Of a stretch of 64,000 nucleotides of DNA, positions 26,720 to 35,190 are shown piece by piece. The stretch is from B1 sp044370475 (GTDB taxonomy: Bacteria; Bacteroidota; Bacteroidia; UKL13-3). A model generated the notes under the pieces. The model had not been told where the DNA came from. It did no database searches and saw only the letters and a list, made by a program, of their open reading frames with translations. Where the stretch lies: positions 1 through 64,000 of the forward strand of contig JBILVK010000006.1 of NCBI GenBank assembly GCA_044370475.1. The letters are read 5' to 3'. The position numbers and the translations under genes are program-made. Each line of letters begins with the position of its first letter. Position 1 is the stretch's first letter.

Positions 26720-27786
26720 TGAGCAAATTACCCATCATTGGCATTACCATGGGCGATATCAACAGCATCGCTACAGAAGTAATAATAAAAAGCCTATTAG
26801 ACCACCGCATCAATGAATATTGCGTGCCTGTTGTGTATGGCTCCCCCAAAGTTATAACCTTCTGGAAAAAACTATTGGGCTTCCACGATTTCCAACTCAA
26901 TATCATCAAAAGCTTGGATCAGATAAACCACAAACGTTCAAATATTTTGGTTTGCTGGGAAGAAGATGTAGACATTAAACCTGGTGAGGCCACAGATCTG
27001 GCTGGCAAGTATGCTTTTAAAGCCCTACAGGCCGCCACTCAAGATGCAATCAGTGGTAAGTTGCAAGCCATTGTAACCGCTCCACTCAATAAAAACACCG
27101 TAAATACACCAGATTTTCACTTTACTGGGCATACAGAATACCTTGCCCAACAAGCCAATTCACCTTATTTAATGGTGTTGAGCTCAGATGATTTGAAAAT
27201 GGCCTTGGCAACCGGACATGTTCCAGTGAAAGATGTAGCGGCAAACCTCAGCATCGACGGCATTTATGGCAAAATAAAATTATTAAATGATAGCCTTCAA
27301 AAAGATTTTGGCATAGTTAAACCCAAAATTGCTGTTCTCGGTCTGAACCCACACGCTGGCGACAATGGGCTTTTGGGAAGCGAAGAAAAAGACATCATCA
27401 TCCCGGCAGTAGATAAAGCCAAAAATGAGAACCAGATTTTCGTTAGAGGCCCATACCCTGCAGATGGATTCTTTGGTTCGAACCAACACCTGCAATTTGA
27501 CGGTATTCTGGCCATGTACCATGACCAAGGGCTGGTTCCATTTAAATATGCCTCTTTTGACTCTGGGGTAAATGTAACAGCTGGACTCCCTTTTGTGCGC
27601 ACCTCCCCAGACCATGGCACCGCTTATGACATTGCTGGCAAGAACCAAGCAAGTGAGCAATCTATGCGAAATGCCCTTTTTATGGCCATCGATATTTGGG
27701 CCAGAAGGAACAATTTTGCAGAGATAAACGCCAATCCACTTCCCCTCAATGTAGGAAAACGCGAAAGGTTTAGAATCGACTTCTAA
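26719..27786 (+). CDS. pdxA: 4-hydroxythreonine-4-phosphate dehydrogenase PdxA (family), altered N-terminal motif
   Basis: 355 aa. Metal and substrate residues are visible: the His in FTGHTEYLAQ, ATGHVPVKDV, GLNPHAGDNGLLGSEE, the His in MYHDQGLVPFKY, and the last His in RTSPDHGTAYDIAG. The enzyme oxidises 4-phosphohydroxy-L-threonine in DXP-dependent pyridoxal phosphate synthesis, with NAD(P). The N-terminal loop reads GDINSIATEVIIK. From memory, relatives in this phylum usually have GDIN-G-(I/V)-G-(P/Y)-E, so two glycines are replaced here. It is translationally coupled to pepA (TAATG). Confidence 0.88.
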   Translation: MSKLPIIGITMGDINSIATEVIIKSLLDHRINEYCVPVVYGSPKVITFWKKLLGFHDFQLNIIKSLDQINHKRSNILVCWEEDVDIKPGEATDLAGKYAFKALQAATQDAISGKLQAIVTAPLNKNTVNTPDFHFTGHTEYLAQQANSPYLMVLSSDDLKMALATGHVPVKDVAANLSIDGIYGKIKLLNDSLQKDFGIVKPKIAVLGLNPHAGDNGLLGSEEKDIIIPAVDKAKNENQIFVRGPYPADGFFGSNQHLQFDGILAMYHDQGLVPFKYASFDSGVNVTAGLPFVRTSPDHGTAYDIAGKNQASEQSMRNALFMAIDIWARRNNFAEINANPLPLNVGKRERFRIDF

Positions 27787-27869
27787 ATTTTAAAGCACTA
27801 GAAATGAGAGGAAAAGAATTATTTAAGGCCATTTTAGGCGATTGATATTCAGCTATTTTTCAAAAAAAA

Positions 27870-27900
27870 TTGAGAATTTTATCACTAAACCCTATCTTTG
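27870..27900 (+). promoter_or_regulatory. Bacteroidetes-type promoter for DUF177-rpmF-plsX-fabH
   Basis: TATCTTTG at 27893-27900 matches the TAnnTTTG -7 element. A TTG at 27870-27872 lies 20 nt upstream, as expected for the -33 element. The ATG at 27913 is only 12 nt beyond the element, so the transcript probably has a leader of a few bases. Confidence 0.65.
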
Positions 27901-27912
27901 CCGGCTATAATA

Positions 27913-28464
27913 ATGGGAACGAGGTCTAAAGCATACCTAATTGAATTCAACAAGCTTGTAATGGGGCCCAATGAATTTGATTTTGACTTGAACGATCAGT
28001 TTTTGTCGGAGTTTGAATTTGCTCCGCTCGAGCACTGTGAGATTAAGGTAGATTTGAAATTGATTAAATCAGAGTCGATGTACGACTTAAAATTTGATTT
28101 CAATGGATATGCAAAAGTGCCTTGCGATACCTGTGCAGAGGATCTTAATTTGCCAATACAACAAAAGTTTGGGCTTATTATGAGACTAAGCGAGGAAAAT
28201 AATTTCGACGACAGCGAGATTATTTACATTGCAAGAACAGAGATTGAGTTCGACCTAAAGCAATACTTATATGAAAGCCTTTTATTAGCGCTGCCTATAA
28301 AGAAAAATTGTGAGGGCATGTCTGAACCAAAACCTTGTAACGAAGATGTTTTGAAAAGATTAGCCCATGTAGAAGAAAAAGAAGAAGATGAAGACGGAGA
28401 TGACAACTCAGACGACCAAGAGGGTGATCCACGTTGGAATAAATTAAAAGATTTACTAAACTAA
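27913..28464 (+). CDS. DUF177/YceD-family protein
   Basis: 183 aa from the ATG at 27913. The frame extends to a TTG at 27898 that lies inside the promoter, so I reject that start. The N terminus (YLIEFNKLVMGPNEFDFDLND) and the Cys pair in CDTCAEDLNLPI are typical of DUF177. The C-terminal tail is very acidic. In most bacteria this gene lies directly before rpmF, as here, and is implicated in large rRNA or ribosome-subunit accumulation. It leads the lipid/ribosome gene run. Confidence 0.85.
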   Translation: MGTRSKAYLIEFNKLVMGPNEFDFDLNDQFLSEFEFAPLEHCEIKVDLKLIKSESMYDLKFDFNGYAKVPCDTCAEDLNLPIQQKFGLIMRLSEENNFDDSEIIYIARTEIEFDLKQYLYESLLLALPIKKNCEGMSEPKPCNEDVLKRLAHVEEKEEDEDGDDNSDDQEGDPRWNKLKDLLN

Positions 28465-28468
28465 TAAT

Positions 28469-28474
28469 AAGGAG
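28469..28474 (+). promoter_or_regulatory. Shine-Dalgarno-like site before rpmF
   Basis: AAGGAG lies 9 nt before the rpmF ATG. Strong purine-rich sites of this kind are unusual in this phylum and in this window. This one may raise translation of the ribosomal protein relative to its neighbours. Confidence 0.5.
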
Positions 28475-28483
28475 AAATATAAC

Positions 28484-28669
28484 ATGCCTAATCCAAAACG
28501 CAAAATCTCAAATGCAAGACGCGATAAGCGCAGAACGCATTACAAAGGCGCTAATCCTACAGTTTCTGTAGATGCAACATCTGGCGAAACTCATTTACGT
28601 CACCGTGTTACACCTAATGGTTACTACAAAGGGAAATTAGCTTTCCCTGAGATGCAGAAAGATATTTAA
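28484..28669 (+). CDS. rpmF: 50S ribosomal protein L32
   Basis: 61 aa, canonical size. The start MPNPKRKISNARRDKRRTHY is the conserved L32 N terminus. The zinc-binding cysteines found in some L32 proteins are absent, which corresponds to the Cys-minus form. It is part of the large ribosomal subunit. Its place between DUF177 and plsX is the widespread bacterial order. Confidence 0.96.
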   Translation: MPNPKRKISNARRDKRRTHYKGANPTVSVDATSGETHLRHRVTPNGYYKGKLAFPEMQKDI

Positions 28670-28699
28670 TCACTTGCATTCCTGCAAAATCTCGCTTGA

Positions 28700-29659
28700 A
28701 TGAAAATTGGTTTTGATATCATGGGGGGTGATTACGCCCCTAAGGAAGCAATTGCTGGAGCAGTAATTGCCCAAAAAGAATTGGCAGGAATAGCCAGAAT
28801 TGTGCTCATTGGCGACAAAGAGCAGGCTATTCACCACGTTATAAATGAAGGTGGTAATGTTGACGACTTTGACTTTGTGCATACCACAGAAGTCATTGGC
28901 ATGAGTGAACATCCAACTAAGGCCATTTCGCAAAAGAAAGATTCAAGCATTTCTGTTGGATTTGGACTTTTAGCGCGCAAGAATATTGACGCCTTTGTGA
29001 GTGCTGGAAATACTGGTGCTATGCTTGTGGGTGCCATGTTCTCTGTAAAACCAATTGAAGGGGTAATTAGACCTTGTGTTACTGCAATGGTACCAAAAGC
29101 AAAAGGAGGGGTTGGTTTACTACTTGATGTAGGTGCTAATGCCGACTGTAAGCCAGATGTACTTTATCAGTTTGGAATACTTGGTTCATTGTTGCTTCAA
29201 CATGTTTACAAAGTACCTAATCCAAAAGTGGGTTTACTCAGTATCGGTGAAGAAAAAGAAAAAGGTAACTTAGTTACCGTTTCTGCTCATCACATCATGG
29301 AGGATACCAACCAATTCCATTTCATTGGAAATGTAGAAGGTAGAGACATTATTTCTGATAAAGTTGACGTAATTGTTTGCGAAGGCTTTACGGGTAATGT
29401 GGTGCTTAAGGCACTTGAATCTATGTATTTCGTTTTGAGAAAACGTGGTATCAACGACGAATATCTAGAAAGCTTTAATTACGAAAACTTTGGTGGAACA
29501 CCTATCTTAGGAGTAAATGCACCCGTAATTATTGGTCATGGTATCTCAAATGACAAAGCCTTCAAAAACATGCTATTGTCTGCTCGTGACGTTGTAGATT
29601 CTAAACTTGTACAGATCATTCACGACGCCTTTCAAAATCTCGTACCACCTTCACAATAA
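28700..29659 (+). CDS. plsX: phosphate acyltransferase PlsX
   Basis: 319 aa. The N-terminal MKIGFDIMGGDYAPKEAI, SEHPTKAISQKKDSSI and VSAGNTGAMLVGA are diagnostic, and VEGRDI and CEGFTGNVVLKALE also match. PlsX converts acyl-ACP to acyl-phosphate, the donor used by PlsY in phospholipid synthesis. It is a peripheral inner-membrane enzyme. Its stop overlaps the fabH start by one base (TAATG), coupling phospholipid and fatty-acid initiation genes. Confidence 0.96.
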   Translation: MKIGFDIMGGDYAPKEAIAGAVIAQKELAGIARIVLIGDKEQAIHHVINEGGNVDDFDFVHTTEVIGMSEHPTKAISQKKDSSISVGFGLLARKNIDAFVSAGNTGAMLVGAMFSVKPIEGVIRPCVTAMVPKAKGGVGLLLDVGANADCKPDVLYQFGILGSLLLQHVYKVPNPKVGLLSIGEEKEKGNLVTVSAHHIMEDTNQFHFIGNVEGRDIISDKVDVIVCEGFTGNVVLKALESMYFVLRKRGINDEYLESFNYENFGGTPILGVNAPVIIGHGISNDKAFKNMLLSARDVVDSKLVQIIHDAFQNLVPPSQ

Positions 29660-30666
29660 TGACAAAAATTACTGCAGCTATAACGGCAATAAACGGATAT
29701 GTTCCACCAGATTTGCTTACCAACAAAGACCTGGAATTATTAGTGGACACCTCAGACGAATGGATAACATCTCGTACAGGTATCAATGAGCGACATATTC
29801 TTAAAGACCCTGCCTTAGCAACTTCCGATATGGCGGTTGAAGCAGTTAATGGACTTCTTAAAAAAAGAGGTATTGGTGCCGATGAAATTGAGTTAATCAT
29901 TTTCGCAACGGTTACTCCCGATTTAATATTCCCATCTTCGGCATGTATATTGGCCGATAAAATTGGCGCTAAAAACGCTTTTGCATTCGATTTAATGGCG
30001 GCATGTTCTGGCTTCTTATTTTCCCTTCAAACAGCGTCTAGCTTTATCGAATCTGGTAAATACAAAAAAATCTTGGTGGTAGGCGCAGATAAAATGTCGT
30101 CTATCATTGATTATACAGATAGAAATACCTGCATCATCTTTGGAGATGGTTGCGGGGCCGTTTTGCTTGAACCAAACTACGAAGGAAATGGCATCATAGA
30201 TGCTGTTTTGAAATCGGATGGTTCTGGCAGACATTTCCTTCACCAAAAAGCAGGTGGTTCACTAAAACCACCTACACACGAAACCGTTGATGCCAAAGAG
30301 CATTATGTTTACCAAGATGGCAAACAAGTGTTCAAATTTGCTGTAACAGGGATGGCCGATGTATCGGCACAAATTATGGAACGTAACAACCTAACTTCAG
30401 ATGATATTTCTTGGTTAGTTCCTCATCAAGCAAACTTGAGAATCATAGATGCTACAGCCCAAAGAATGGGCTTAGACAAAGAGAAAGTAATGATTAATAT
30501 AGACCATTTTGGTAATACCACAAATGGTACCCTCCCACTCTGTTTATGGGAATGGGAATCGAAATTGAAAAAGGGCGATAATCTAGTATTAGCTGCATTT
30601 GGCGGGGGATTTACTTGGGGTGCTATCTACCTCAAATGGGCTTACGATGGTGATGCAGCCAAATAA
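29659..30666 (+). CDS. fabH: 3-oxoacyl-ACP synthase III FabH
   Basis: 335 aa. The catalytic triad is in place: Cys116 in MAACSGFLF, His256 in VPHQANLRI and Asn286 in HFGNTTNG. EWITSRTGINERHI and AAFGGGFTWGAIYLKW are typical FabH segments. The enzyme condenses acyl-CoA (often acetyl- or branched-chain CoA) with malonyl-ACP to start fatty-acid synthesis. Branched starters are common in this phylum. The last codons and the stop form one arm of an intrinsic terminator, so accB downstream depends mainly on its own promoter. Confidence 0.95.
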   Translation: MTKITAAITAINGYVPPDLLTNKDLELLVDTSDEWITSRTGINERHILKDPALATSDMAVEAVNGLLKKRGIGADEIELIIFATVTPDLIFPSSACILADKIGAKNAFAFDLMAACSGFLFSLQTASSFIESGKYKKILVVGADKMSSIIDYTDRNTCIIFGDGCGAVLLEPNYEGNGIIDAVLKSDGSGRHFLHQKAGGSLKPPTHETVDAKEHYVYQDGKQVFKFAVTGMADVSAQIMERNNLTSDDISWLVPHQANLRIIDATAQRMGLDKEKVMINIDHFGNTTNGTLPLCLWEWESKLKKGDNLVLAAFGGGFTWGAIYLKWAYDGDAAK

Positions 30667-30681
30667 TTTGGCTTTTTTTTT
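30657..30681 (+). terminator. intrinsic terminator embedded in the fabH stop
   Basis: The perfect inverted repeat AGCCAAAT-A-ATTTGGCT (30657-30673) is followed by a run of nine T residues (30673-30681). The left arm includes the last fabH codons and the stop at 30664-30666. It separates plsX-fabH from accB-accC. Confidence 0.8.
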
Positions 30682-30701
30682 CTAAACACATTGTCAAACC
30701 A

Positions 30702-30709
30702 TATTTTTG
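30702..30709 (+). promoter_or_regulatory. -7 promoter element for accB-accC
   Basis: TATTTTTG matches TAnnTTTG and comes 20 nt after the terminator T run. I see no clear -33 element upstream. It decides the accB start, because an earlier in-frame TTG at 30707 falls inside it. Confidence 0.6.
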
Positions 30710-30739
30710 AATAAATTTGATAGATTAATAGGAATAGTT

Positions 30740-31210
30740 ATGGAATTAAAAGAAATAAAAGAATTAATTAAATTGGTTTCAGAATCAGGAGTTTCTGAAG
30801 TTGAAGTGGAACGTGGTGATTTTAAAATTGCCATCAAAAAAACAGATGAAAAAACCATGGTTGTTCAACATTCTCAACCTATGATGGTTCATTCACAAGC
30901 TGCTCATGTTCATGCTCCAGCTGTGGAAAGACACGAAGCACCAGCTCCTAAAGTGGAGGCTGTAAGCAATTTCATTACCATCAAATCGCCAATGATTGGT
31001 ACCTTCTACAAGTCTCCTTCACCAGATAAACCTGCCTTTGTGCAAATAGGCGACGAAATAAAAATTGGTCAGGTTCTTTGTGTTGTTGAAGCCATGAAAT
31101 TATTCAATGAAATTGAATCTGAAGTGTCGGGTAGAATTGTAAAAATCCTAGTAGACAACGCTTCTCCAGTTGAATACGATCAACCATTATTCCTAGTAGA
31201 ACCTAAGTAA
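30740..31210 (+). CDS. accB: acetyl-CoA carboxylase biotin carboxyl carrier protein
   Basis: 156 aa from the ATG at 30740 (MELKEIKELIKLVSESGVSE), the standard BCCP N terminus. The middle is a flexible Ala/Pro/His/Gln linker (AAHVHAPAVERHEAPAPK). The C-terminal biotinyl domain has the biotin-lysine motif VVEAMKLFNEIE, with MKL in place of the usual AMKMM. BCCP carries carboxybiotin between AccC and the carboxyltransferase to make malonyl-CoA. It is transcribed with accC after a separate promoter. Confidence 0.95.
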   Translation: MELKEIKELIKLVSESGVSEVEVERGDFKIAIKKTDEKTMVVQHSQPMMVHSQAAHVHAPAVERHEAPAPKVEAVSNFITIKSPMIGTFYKSPSPDKPAFVQIGDEIKIGQVLCVVEAMKLFNEIESEVSGRIVKILVDNASPVEYDQPLFLVEPK

Positions 31211-31229
31211 TTTGTTGCATCAACAAATT
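31209..31229 (+). repeat. short inverted repeat between accB and accC
   Basis: AATTTGTTG and CAACAAATT (9 bp each) are separated by a 3-nt CAT loop and begin inside the accB stop codon. There is no T run, so it looks like an RNA stem for stability or processing rather than a terminator. The role is inferred. Confidence 0.45.
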
Positions 31230-31268
31230 GTATTTCTTATCAAAAGGTTTTCATAACCCAAATTTCTT

Positions 31269-32615
31269 ATGTTCAAAAAAATACTCATTGCCAATAGAGG
31301 AGAAATTGCCTTAAGAATTATCCGAACTGCCCGCGAAATGGGCATTAAAACGGTTGCTGTTTATTCTACAGCAGACCGTGATAGCTTACATGTTAGATTT
31401 GCAGATGAAGCGGTTTGTATTGGACCACCTCCTTCTGCTCAATCCTACTTGAGCATTCCTAGTATTATTGCTGCTGCAGAGATTACCAATGCAGATGCCA
31501 TCCATCCTGGCTATGGCTTCTTATCTGAAAATGCAAAATTTTCTCAAGTTTGCCGCGAACATGGCATCAAATTTATAGGTGCTAGTCCCGAAATGATTAA
31601 CGCCATGGGCGATAAATCTAACGCAAAAGCCACTATGAAATTGGCTGGTGTTCCAGTAATCCCTGGTTCAGAAGGTCTGTTAAAAGACGCTGCCGAAGGT
31701 CGCGAATTAGCCAAAGGAATTGGATACCCTGTTATCATCAAAGCAACTGCTGGTGGTGGTGGTAGAGGTATGCGCATCATTTGGGCCGACGAAGAATTTG
31801 AAAAGAACTGGGATAGCGCCAAACAAGAGTCTTTAGCTGCTTTTGGAAACGATGGTATCTACATGGAAAAATATGTAGAAGATCCTCGTCACATCGAAAT
31901 TCAATTGGCGGGCGACCAATATGGTAAGGTTTGCCATTTATCGGAAAGAGATTGCTCTATTCAACGTAGACATCAAAAATTAGTAGAGGAAAGCCCTTCC
32001 CCTTTTATGACAGATGAACTTCGTGAGAAAATGGGTAACGCTGCTGTGGCTGGCGCCTCTGCTATTGGATACGAAGGTCTTGGTACCATCGAATTCTTGG
32101 TAGACAAGCATAGAAATTTCTACTTCATGGAAATGAATACGCGTATCCAAGTGGAGCATCCAGTTACCGAAGAAGTAATTAATTTTGACCTCGTAAAAGA
32201 GCAAATCTTAATTGCTGCAGGTGTGCCAATTAGTGGTAGAAATTACTACCCATCTCGTCATTCAATAGAAGTGCGTATCAACGCTGAAGATCCTTATAAT
32301 AATTTTAGACCTACACCAGGTAGAATAGATTATTTGCATAAACCGGGCGGACATGGAGTGCGTGTAGATACCCATATCTACGCTGGTTATACCATTCCAA
32401 GCAATTACGATAGCATGATCGCCAAAATGATTGTAACAGCGCAAACCCGCGAAGAAGCCATCATTAAAATGGAAAGAGCCTTGGGAGAATTTATCATCGA
32501 AGGTCCAGGTTTAAAAACCACCATTCCTTTGCAATTAAAATTGATGCAAAACGAAGACTTCAAGAATGGTAATTTTACAACTGCATTTATGAATACCTTC
32601 GATATCAATAAATAA
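31269..32615 (+). CDS. accC: biotin carboxylase AccC
   Basis: 448 aa, the usual length. The N terminus MFKKILIANRGEIALRIIRTA, the ATP-grasp glycine-rich loop KATAGGGGRGMRI, HLSERDCSIQRRHQKL, EMNTRIQVEHPVTE and the C-terminal VRINAEDP...GHGVRVDTH are all present. It carboxylates the biotin of AccB with ATP and bicarbonate, the first step of fatty-acid synthesis. It follows accB after 58 bp and ends at a strong terminator. Confidence 0.97.
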   Translation: MFKKILIANRGEIALRIIRTAREMGIKTVAVYSTADRDSLHVRFADEAVCIGPPPSAQSYLSIPSIIAAAEITNADAIHPGYGFLSENAKFSQVCREHGIKFIGASPEMINAMGDKSNAKATMKLAGVPVIPGSEGLLKDAAEGRELAKGIGYPVIIKATAGGGGRGMRIIWADEEFEKNWDSAKQESLAAFGNDGIYMEKYVEDPRHIEIQLAGDQYGKVCHLSERDCSIQRRHQKLVEESPSPFMTDELREKMGNAAVAGASAIGYEGLGTIEFLVDKHRNFYFMEMNTRIQVEHPVTEEVINFDLVKEQILIAAGVPISGRNYYPSRHSIEVRINAEDPYNNFRPTPGRIDYLHKPGGHGVRVDTHIYAGYTIPSNYDSMIAKMIVTAQTREEAIIKMERALGEFIIEGPGLKTTIPLQLKLMQNEDFKNGNFTTAFMNTFDINK

Positions 32616-32636
32616 TTCAATTTAAAGATACCATAG

Positions 32637-32675
32637 AAACAGTCGCTATTTGCAAAAGTAGCGACTGTTTTTTTT
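32637..32675. terminator. bidirectional intrinsic terminator
   Basis: The 12-bp arms AAACAGTCGCTA (32637-32648) and TAGCGACTGTTT (32659-32670) enclose a 10-nt loop, and eight T residues end at 32675. It lies between accC and the convergent AsmA-like gene, whose stop it touches. Confidence 0.88.
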
Positions 32676-34953
32676 ATTCCTTAGCCACATAGTTTACCAC
32701 ATACCTAGAAACAGTTTCGGTATTTGCAGCATCTTGTTTTGGCGTATTTACTACATTGAATTGCTTTGGATTTACCTTTTGACTAACTAAGTAATTTCTT
32801 ACCCAACTATTTCTTCTTTGCATAGCATTTAAGGTTATGGCCGTTAAACGTTCATCGGAATAAATTCGTTTCATTTGCTCTTGCATAGGTAATTCAGCGT
32901 CGGACTTGTTGGGCAATTGGCTTCCCACATAAGCTTTAAACAAACTATCTTGAATATCTACCATGCCTAAAGTATCAACCATTACTTGCGTAAAGCTATC
33001 TAATTTAACTTGGTGTTGGTGCTCATAAAAACCTTGTTTTAGTAAAAACATACCCCACTCTTCTTTTTCTAATTCAATATTACTAACCTGAACCAACTCT
33101 ACAGCTAACTCTGGTTTTGTTTTAAGTATTTGTGCCGTTTTATTCAGTTGATCTACTTGCTTGGCGATAAGGCCAACCTGCAAAAATTCAATTTTTATTT
33201 CTTTCAAATCCTCTTCCTTATGGCCAAATAAATTTGCTAATAATTTATAGGGTCCCATAGCTGCCTTAACAAAGATGTTCTTTACAATACCCCATACAAT
33301 CTTTCCAATTTTATAATGAGGGTCATCTAAATTCCCACTTACTGGAACATCTAAATTTATATTGCCTTTATAATCCTTTAACAAGGCAACCGCTAGCCTT
33401 ACAGTAATAGAAGCGGCCGTTTTATTCTTCTGCTTTTTACCTACATAAACGGTATTTATGCTGAGCTTGTTTTCAGATTTCAAATCGTGGTTGGCACTTA
33501 TGCTCGTTCTACAATGGTAATTAACTACTCCATCTAAGAAGGGATGAGCTATATAATATACCATGTATGGGTTAAAATCAGACATGCGCAAATTGCTTAT
33601 GGTATAATCCATATTAAGATTTTTAAAATCTTTAGGATTAATTGCCACTGTACCTTTTAGACTTCCTGATTTGTTAATAATAGAACGCGCATGAAGGGTT
33701 AAGAATTTGTTGGTAGAACGCAAATTGCTTGCACTTAAATTCATGTTTGAAAGCTCAAAATTAAACTTGTTTTGCAGGGTATAATCTCTAAAAGTGATGG
33801 CACTATTTTTAAGTGAAAAGTCCTTGGTACTATATCTACTCAAATCTTGGTTGTTAACCACATCCTTGGTATAATAGGTTAATACCAAAAACGGATTATC
33901 GTAAGGTATGCTGGCTGTATCACCAGTGGCGACAGTAGTTTCGGCGGCAGCCGCTGCAAAGAGTCTATCAAAATTGCTTCCTTTAGGGTACATTTCATAT
34001 ATCAAAAACAACCTATCAATATCTAAAGAACGCAAATCGTAAACACCATGTTTTACATCAATTGTATCAACTTTAAGCGTCATGTCTTTTACCCCAAATA
34101 AAGGATAACCTTTGGAGTCAATCACCTTAATTCTACTTAGGTTTAGCAAACCCTTAATACCTAAATTTGCAGGGTCGTTAAAATTACCAGCAAGCTGAAG
34201 GCCCGTATTTACCTCACCTTCTAAAGATTTAACTTTAATAATTTCTTTTAAGTACGAATACCAAGCACTCAAATTAAATTGCCTAACGCTTATATTCATT
34301 TGGTAATCCATACTTTTGGAATTGAGCTTAATTAAATTACTAAAGCGGCCACCGGTATTCAAATCAAAATCAATTTTATAAAGCATATCTGCCCTATTCC
34401 AAGCTAGCTGTGGCGTTTTAATAAATAGCTTTTCAATGGCCAAAGTATTCCCTAAACTGCTATTGGTATAGGCTATTTTTGCATTCGAAATCTGGGCGTT
34501 TACCACACTCCATTTTGTTGGAAGTGTATCTGCCGCTAAAGGTTCTGCAGTATCTGATGCAGATGCAAACCGCGCAATCAAATCATCGAAATTAAAATGC
34601 GCTTCCCGTTGTGTAATATTAATTTCGGGCTGATCCAATTTAAAAAGGGTGATATCGTATTCGCCGGCAATGGCCTTTTTAATATTTACTCCAGTTTGCA
34701 AAGCCGCAATTTTAACAAAAGGAGTTTTGCCATCCTTTTCGTATAGCACCAATTTGTTTATCTCTAAATTGCCTGTCAATAGGTTCAGCCAAAAGCGCTC
34801 TACGGTAATTTCTCTACCAACAAATTGGGTATCATATTTCTCTATTGTCCATTTGCATATAGGGGAGATAAAGGCAAATAAGAGCAGGAAGCCTATTAAG
34901 AGCACAGCTACAACGCTTAACAGGATTTTATAAGATAATGGCAGTTTTCTCAT
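32674..34953 (-). CDS. AsmA/DUF748-family envelope protein
   Basis: 759 aa. A single N-terminal membrane helix (ILLSVVAVLLIGFLLLFAFI) anchors a long periplasmic region of repeating beta strands typical of AsmA-like/DUF748 proteins (TVERFWLNLLTGNLEINKLVLYEKDG, VNVPVSGNLDDPHYKIGKIVWGIVKNIFVKAAMGP). Family members are thought to form lipid-carrying grooves or to help maintain the outer membrane. A C-terminal helical part ends with LTLNAMQRRNSWVRNYLVSQ-like sequence, resembling the RA..V..YL helix of OmpA domains. It is transcribed alone, and its promoter was not identified. Confidence 0.75.
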   Translation of the reverse strand: MRKLPLSYKILLSVVAVLLIGFLLLFAFISPICKWTIEKYDTQFVGREITVERFWLNLLTGNLEINKLVLYEKDGKTPFVKIAALQTGVNIKKAIAGEYDITLFKLDQPEINITQREAHFNFDDLIARFASASDTAEPLAADTLPTKWSVVNAQISNAKIAYTNSSLGNTLAIEKLFIKTPQLAWNRADMLYKIDFDLNTGGRFSNLIKLNSKSMDYQMNISVRQFNLSAWYSYLKEIIKVKSLEGEVNTGLQLAGNFNDPANLGIKGLLNLSRIKVIDSKGYPLFGVKDMTLKVDTIDVKHGVYDLRSLDIDRLFLIYEMYPKGSNFDRLFAAAAAETTVATGDTASIPYDNPFLVLTYYTKDVVNNQDLSRYSTKDFSLKNSAITFRDYTLQNKFNFELSNMNLSASNLRSTNKFLTLHARSIINKSGSLKGTVAINPKDFKNLNMDYTISNLRMSDFNPYMVYYIAHPFLDGVVNYHCRTSISANHDLKSENKLSINTVYVGKKQKNKTAASITVRLAVALLKDYKGNINLDVPVSGNLDDPHYKIGKIVWGIVKNIFVKAAMGPYKLLANLFGHKEEDLKEIKIEFLQVGLIAKQVDQLNKTAQILKTKPELAVELVQVSNIELEKEEWGMFLLKQGFYEHQHQVKLDSFTQVMVDTLGMVDIQDSLFKAYVGSQLPNKSDAELPMQEQMKRIYSDERLTAITLNAMQRRNSWVRNYLVSQKVNPKQFNVVNTPKQDAANTETVSRYVVNYVAKE

Positions 34954-35190
34954 TTAATGGCGAATATACTAGCTTTAAATGAAGAAATAGAAAGTCAAGA
35001 AATAAGTAATTTGAGTGGTAGAAATGATGTAGTAAATGGACTTAATCCTTAAACACCTTGAATAACCTAGCAAAAAATTTGTGAAACATATTTGAACAAA
35101 ATGGTAATATCCTTATAGCAATTTAGCGAATAGGTAACCTTTAAATACTCATTATAGACACCATTGCTCGTATGTGGCTATTAATTTAGC

